Source of the DNA: Mycoplasmatota bacterium
Lineage (GTDB): Bacteria > Bacillota_I > Bacilli_A > Izemoplasmatales > Izemoplasmataceae
NCBI GenBank assembly: GCA_030595255.1
Contig: JAUVDP010000001.1
Coordinates: 31,979-95,978 of the forward strand
Length of the DNA: 64,000 nt
Direction: 5' to 3'
This document shows, piece after piece, positions 62,038 to 64,000 of this stretch. Both the position numbers and the translations under genes were made by a program. Every line of letters starts with the position of its first letter. Position 1 is the first letter of the stretch. The notes below the pieces were generated by a model. That model had not been told where the DNA came from. It did not search any database and saw only the letters and a list, made by a program, of their open reading frames with translations.

Positions 62038-64000
62038 ATGAGAAAAACGCTTATCTTAGTAGGGATTGTTTTAATTAGCTTTTTACTGGTAGCCTGTGGT
62101 GATGAAGTAGCTACTGTTACACCACCAACATTCAATAGCTTTACTGTTGATGGAACGGCCCCAGTGGTAGACGGGGAGCTAGTAACTTATTATAAAGGGA
62201 AAAATGAAGCTATCTTAATTGAAGTAAATATTAATAATCCAGATAGTTTATTAATAACATCAATTATTATAGACGGATATAACTATTTTGCTTCTAGATT
62301 CTTAGCTGAATCTACACGTACTACTATTTACTTTGAAATGAGTGCTGGTACTACATTAGGTGAAAAAGTTTTAAGTTTAGATGAAATAGTATATAAAAAT
62401 GGAGATATATCAGAAACTGTTACAGTTAGCTCCAATAATGAATTTATAAAATATGTCTTTAAGAATTTACCAACTGTAGATAGAGAAAGTTACTCAGTAA
62501 CTGAAGATTCTATAATTGTTAATTTTGATATTTTTGATACAGATGAAGTAATCGCAGCTGATACACTAATTGCTGAATTATACTCAGGAGAAACATTAGT
62601 AAATTCAGAAGTTATAAGTATCGGGCAAACAGAAGTTGTATTTGACTCATTACTATCAAATAAGAATTATGAAATTAAAGTTAAAGCTAACTTTAATTTA
62701 GATAATAGCCAAGGTTATAATGTAGGTTATGTTCTTTATAGTGGTCCTTTCTCAACACTAGATAACTCAATACCTAACGCATCTATTGAAAATCCTATAG
62801 TTACATCTAATTCAATTATATTTAATGTTATATACAATGATGATGATTCTATAACTATTCCTGGTGGAATTTCTGTTGGAGTATTTAAGGATGATGTTTT
62901 AGTTGTATCTGTTGATATACCTGGTTCTACAAATGGTGTTACTATTGAAGGATTATTAAATAATAATGAATACACTGTAAAAATAATAACTAATTACGAT
63001 TTGTTAGATGGACATTCAACAATTACTGACGCTGTATTATCAACTCACACGTTCAGTACATTACCTAGAGAAGTTCCTGAACCACTTATTACTAGTTTAG
63101 TTATTGAAGAAAATAGAATATTATTTGATTTTGATATTGATGATCCTGATGGATTAATCATTAAGAGTACATTAGTAGCAAAATTATATATAGATAACAT
63201 ATTACAAGAAACTATAGCTGTTAATGAGTATAGTGCAGACTTCCAAATTTATAATTTATTTGCTAATGATAATTTCACAATTGAAATTGAAGCATCATAT
63301 AATTTAAATGATGGTATTGGTATTCAAGCAGATAAAGTAATTTATAGTCAAGAGTTTACTACATACGAAAATGATGTTCCTGTAGTTCTTGTTGATAATT
63401 TAATAGTTACTCAAGGTTATGTAACTGTAAACATAGAAGTAATCGATGAAGACCTGACATTACAAGGTGCATTAACTGCAAGATTATATGAAATATATAT
63501 TCTTGGAGATATTGAATATGAAGTAGAGGTAGGTTTAATACAGTTTGACGTTGATGAAACAGAACTTGTATTTGCATACTTAACTAGTTATTTAAAAGGA
63601 TATCGTGTTGATATTGTTGCTGATTACGATTTAAGAGATGGTTCAGTTCCAAAAGAAGATGAAAATTTATTTAGAAGTATATTAGTATCTTCAGAAAGAA
63701 AAGCACCAGCTGTTGAATTAAACGATATTACATGGGGTGTTGATGAAATAGAAGTAAATATTAATGTTATGGATAGTGATAATACTGTTGTTACTGATAC
63801 TGTAATTGTTTATTTATACTTAGGAGATTTACCAATTGCTCAAGAAACATTAGGTATTGGTGAAACTTTAGTTACATTTAGTGGATTATTATCTAATAAT
63901 GAATATAGAATATTTGTTGAAGCTAATTATATTTATGATTTAGTTGATCAAACAGTATTAATTGAAGAATATGAATTAATAACAAGTAATGTTTATACTT
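62038..64000 (+). CDS. Large repeat-containing surface lipoprotein (3' end beyond window)
   Basis: Frame open for 654 codons to the window end. Lipobox LVAC (Cys20). After this come tandem beta-rich domains of about 100-110 residues, each closing with a motif like LLSNNEYxIxVxANYxLxDG (near residues 204, 305, 407, 518 and 617), similar to fibronectin-III-like or Ig-like modules. Very acidic, no enzyme domain in the visible part. ATG behind GGAGG. Probably a surface adhesin or part of an extracellular assembly. Confidence 0.85.
   Translation, partial: MRKTLILVGIVLISFLLVACGDEVATVTPPTFNSFTVDGTAPVVDGELVTYYKGKNEAILIEVNINNPDSLLITSIIIDGYNYFASRFLAESTRTTIYFEMSAGTTLGEKVLSLDEIVYKNGDISETVTVSSNNEFIKYVFKNLPTVDRESYSVTEDSIIVNFDIFDTDEVIAADTLIAELYSGETLVNSEVISIGQTEVVFDSLLSNKNYEIKVKANFNLDNSQGYNVGYVLYSGPFSTLDNSIPNASIENPIVTSNSIIFNVIYNDDDSITIPGGISVGVFKDDVLVVSVDIPGSTNGVTIEGLLNNNEYTVKIITNYDLLDGHSTITDAVLSTHTFSTLPREVPEPLITSLVIEENRILFDFDIDDPDGLIIKSTLVAKLYIDNILQETIAVNEYSADFQIYNLFANDNFTIEIEASYNLNDGIGIQADKVIYSQEFTTYENDVPVVLVDNLIVTQGYVTVNIEVIDEDLTLQGALTARLYEIYILGDIEYEVEVGLIQFDVDETELVFAYLTSYLKGYRVDIVADYDLRDGSVPKEDENLFRSILVSSERKAPAVELNDITWGVDEIEVNINVMDSDNTVVTDTVIVYLYLGDLPIAQETLGIGETLVTFSGLLSNNEYRIFVEANYIYDLVDQTVLIEEYELITSNVYT

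Noticed and set aside
62736..62975. 79-codon minus-strand ORF in the repeat lipoprotein
   Set aside because: Antisense shadow of a long open plus-strand frame; no RBS or family signal.
1..64000. CRISPR array or rRNA operon
   Set aside because: No regularly spaced direct repeats with unique spacers and no rRNA-like sequence found; the island repeats are too few and lie between genes.

Overview
The window is AT-rich, densely packed bacterial DNA with Shine-Dalgarno sites of the AGGTGA/AAGGAG type and many short hairpin-plus-T terminators. Gene content and gene order (pgsA-recA, rny, ymdB, miaB-ymcA, mutS/mutL-miaA, cmk-rpsA-like-der-gpsA-hup, nusB-xseA-xseB-dxs-recN) are those of Bacillota. 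Low GC, short operons with missing partners (no cinA, folD, ispA or argR where Bacillus has them) and many lipoproteins suggest a deep Mollicutes-related lineage such as Izemoplasmatales/Acholeplasmatales or Haloplasma-like bacteria. This placement is inference. All tryptophans in conserved proteins are TGG, and two genes appear to end at TGA, so the standard code is likely.

Layout. 1-2400: end of an amino-acid ABC importer and an MFS transporter. 2400-5750: pgsA, recA, rny (RNase Y). 5762-7099: a complete IS3-family element inserted into the loop of the rny terminator, with a 3-bp target duplication. 7135-14390: a small membrane protein, then an oligopeptide ABC importer operon (oppBCDF-oppA) with a perfect sigma-A promoter and a structured leader. 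14500-25970: ymdB, miaB, ymcA-like, an unknown membrane protein, mutS, msrB, a frameshifted nitroreductase, mutL, miaA and a Gdt1-type cation transporter with an extra cytoplasmic domain. 26000-33080: acyltransferase, PH-like protein, lipoprotein, old yellow enzyme, ADP-ribosylglycohydrolase-like protein, gamma-glutamyltransferase, chromate transporter, membrane rhodanese. 33200-45490: efp, CorC/HlyC protein, rluB, the cmk-to-hup block, ankyrin protein, CPBP protease, K+ channel regulator, rdgB, rubrerythrin, phosphoesterase. 45513-50011: maltodextrin-degrading enzymes divergent around a CcpA cre-like site. 50140-55602: nusB, exonuclease VII, dxs, recN.

55603-58470 is the most unusual region. 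The 3' half of a tRNA-Trp(CCA) gene sits directly against the recN stop codon, followed by a terminator and five orphan genes for small membrane proteins and a lipoprotein. The tRNA anticodon-arm sequence recurs between these genes (19/20 and 16/20 bases), fused to a recurring dyad/promoter unit. This looks like an accretion island at a tRNA fragment or an array of tRNA-derived intergenic repeats.

58485-64000: a Nim-like flavoprotein, an XRE/TPR regulator with repeated TTTGTAAA motifs upstream, a small membrane protein, DNA polymerase IV, and the start of a large repeat-containing lipoprotein that runs off the window. DNA repair (recA, mutS, mutL, recN, xseAB, dinB), tRNA modification (miaA, miaB) and RNA decay (rny, ymcA) are strongly represented. 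Peptide, amino-acid and maltodextrin uptake or breakdown point to a fermentative heterotroph.
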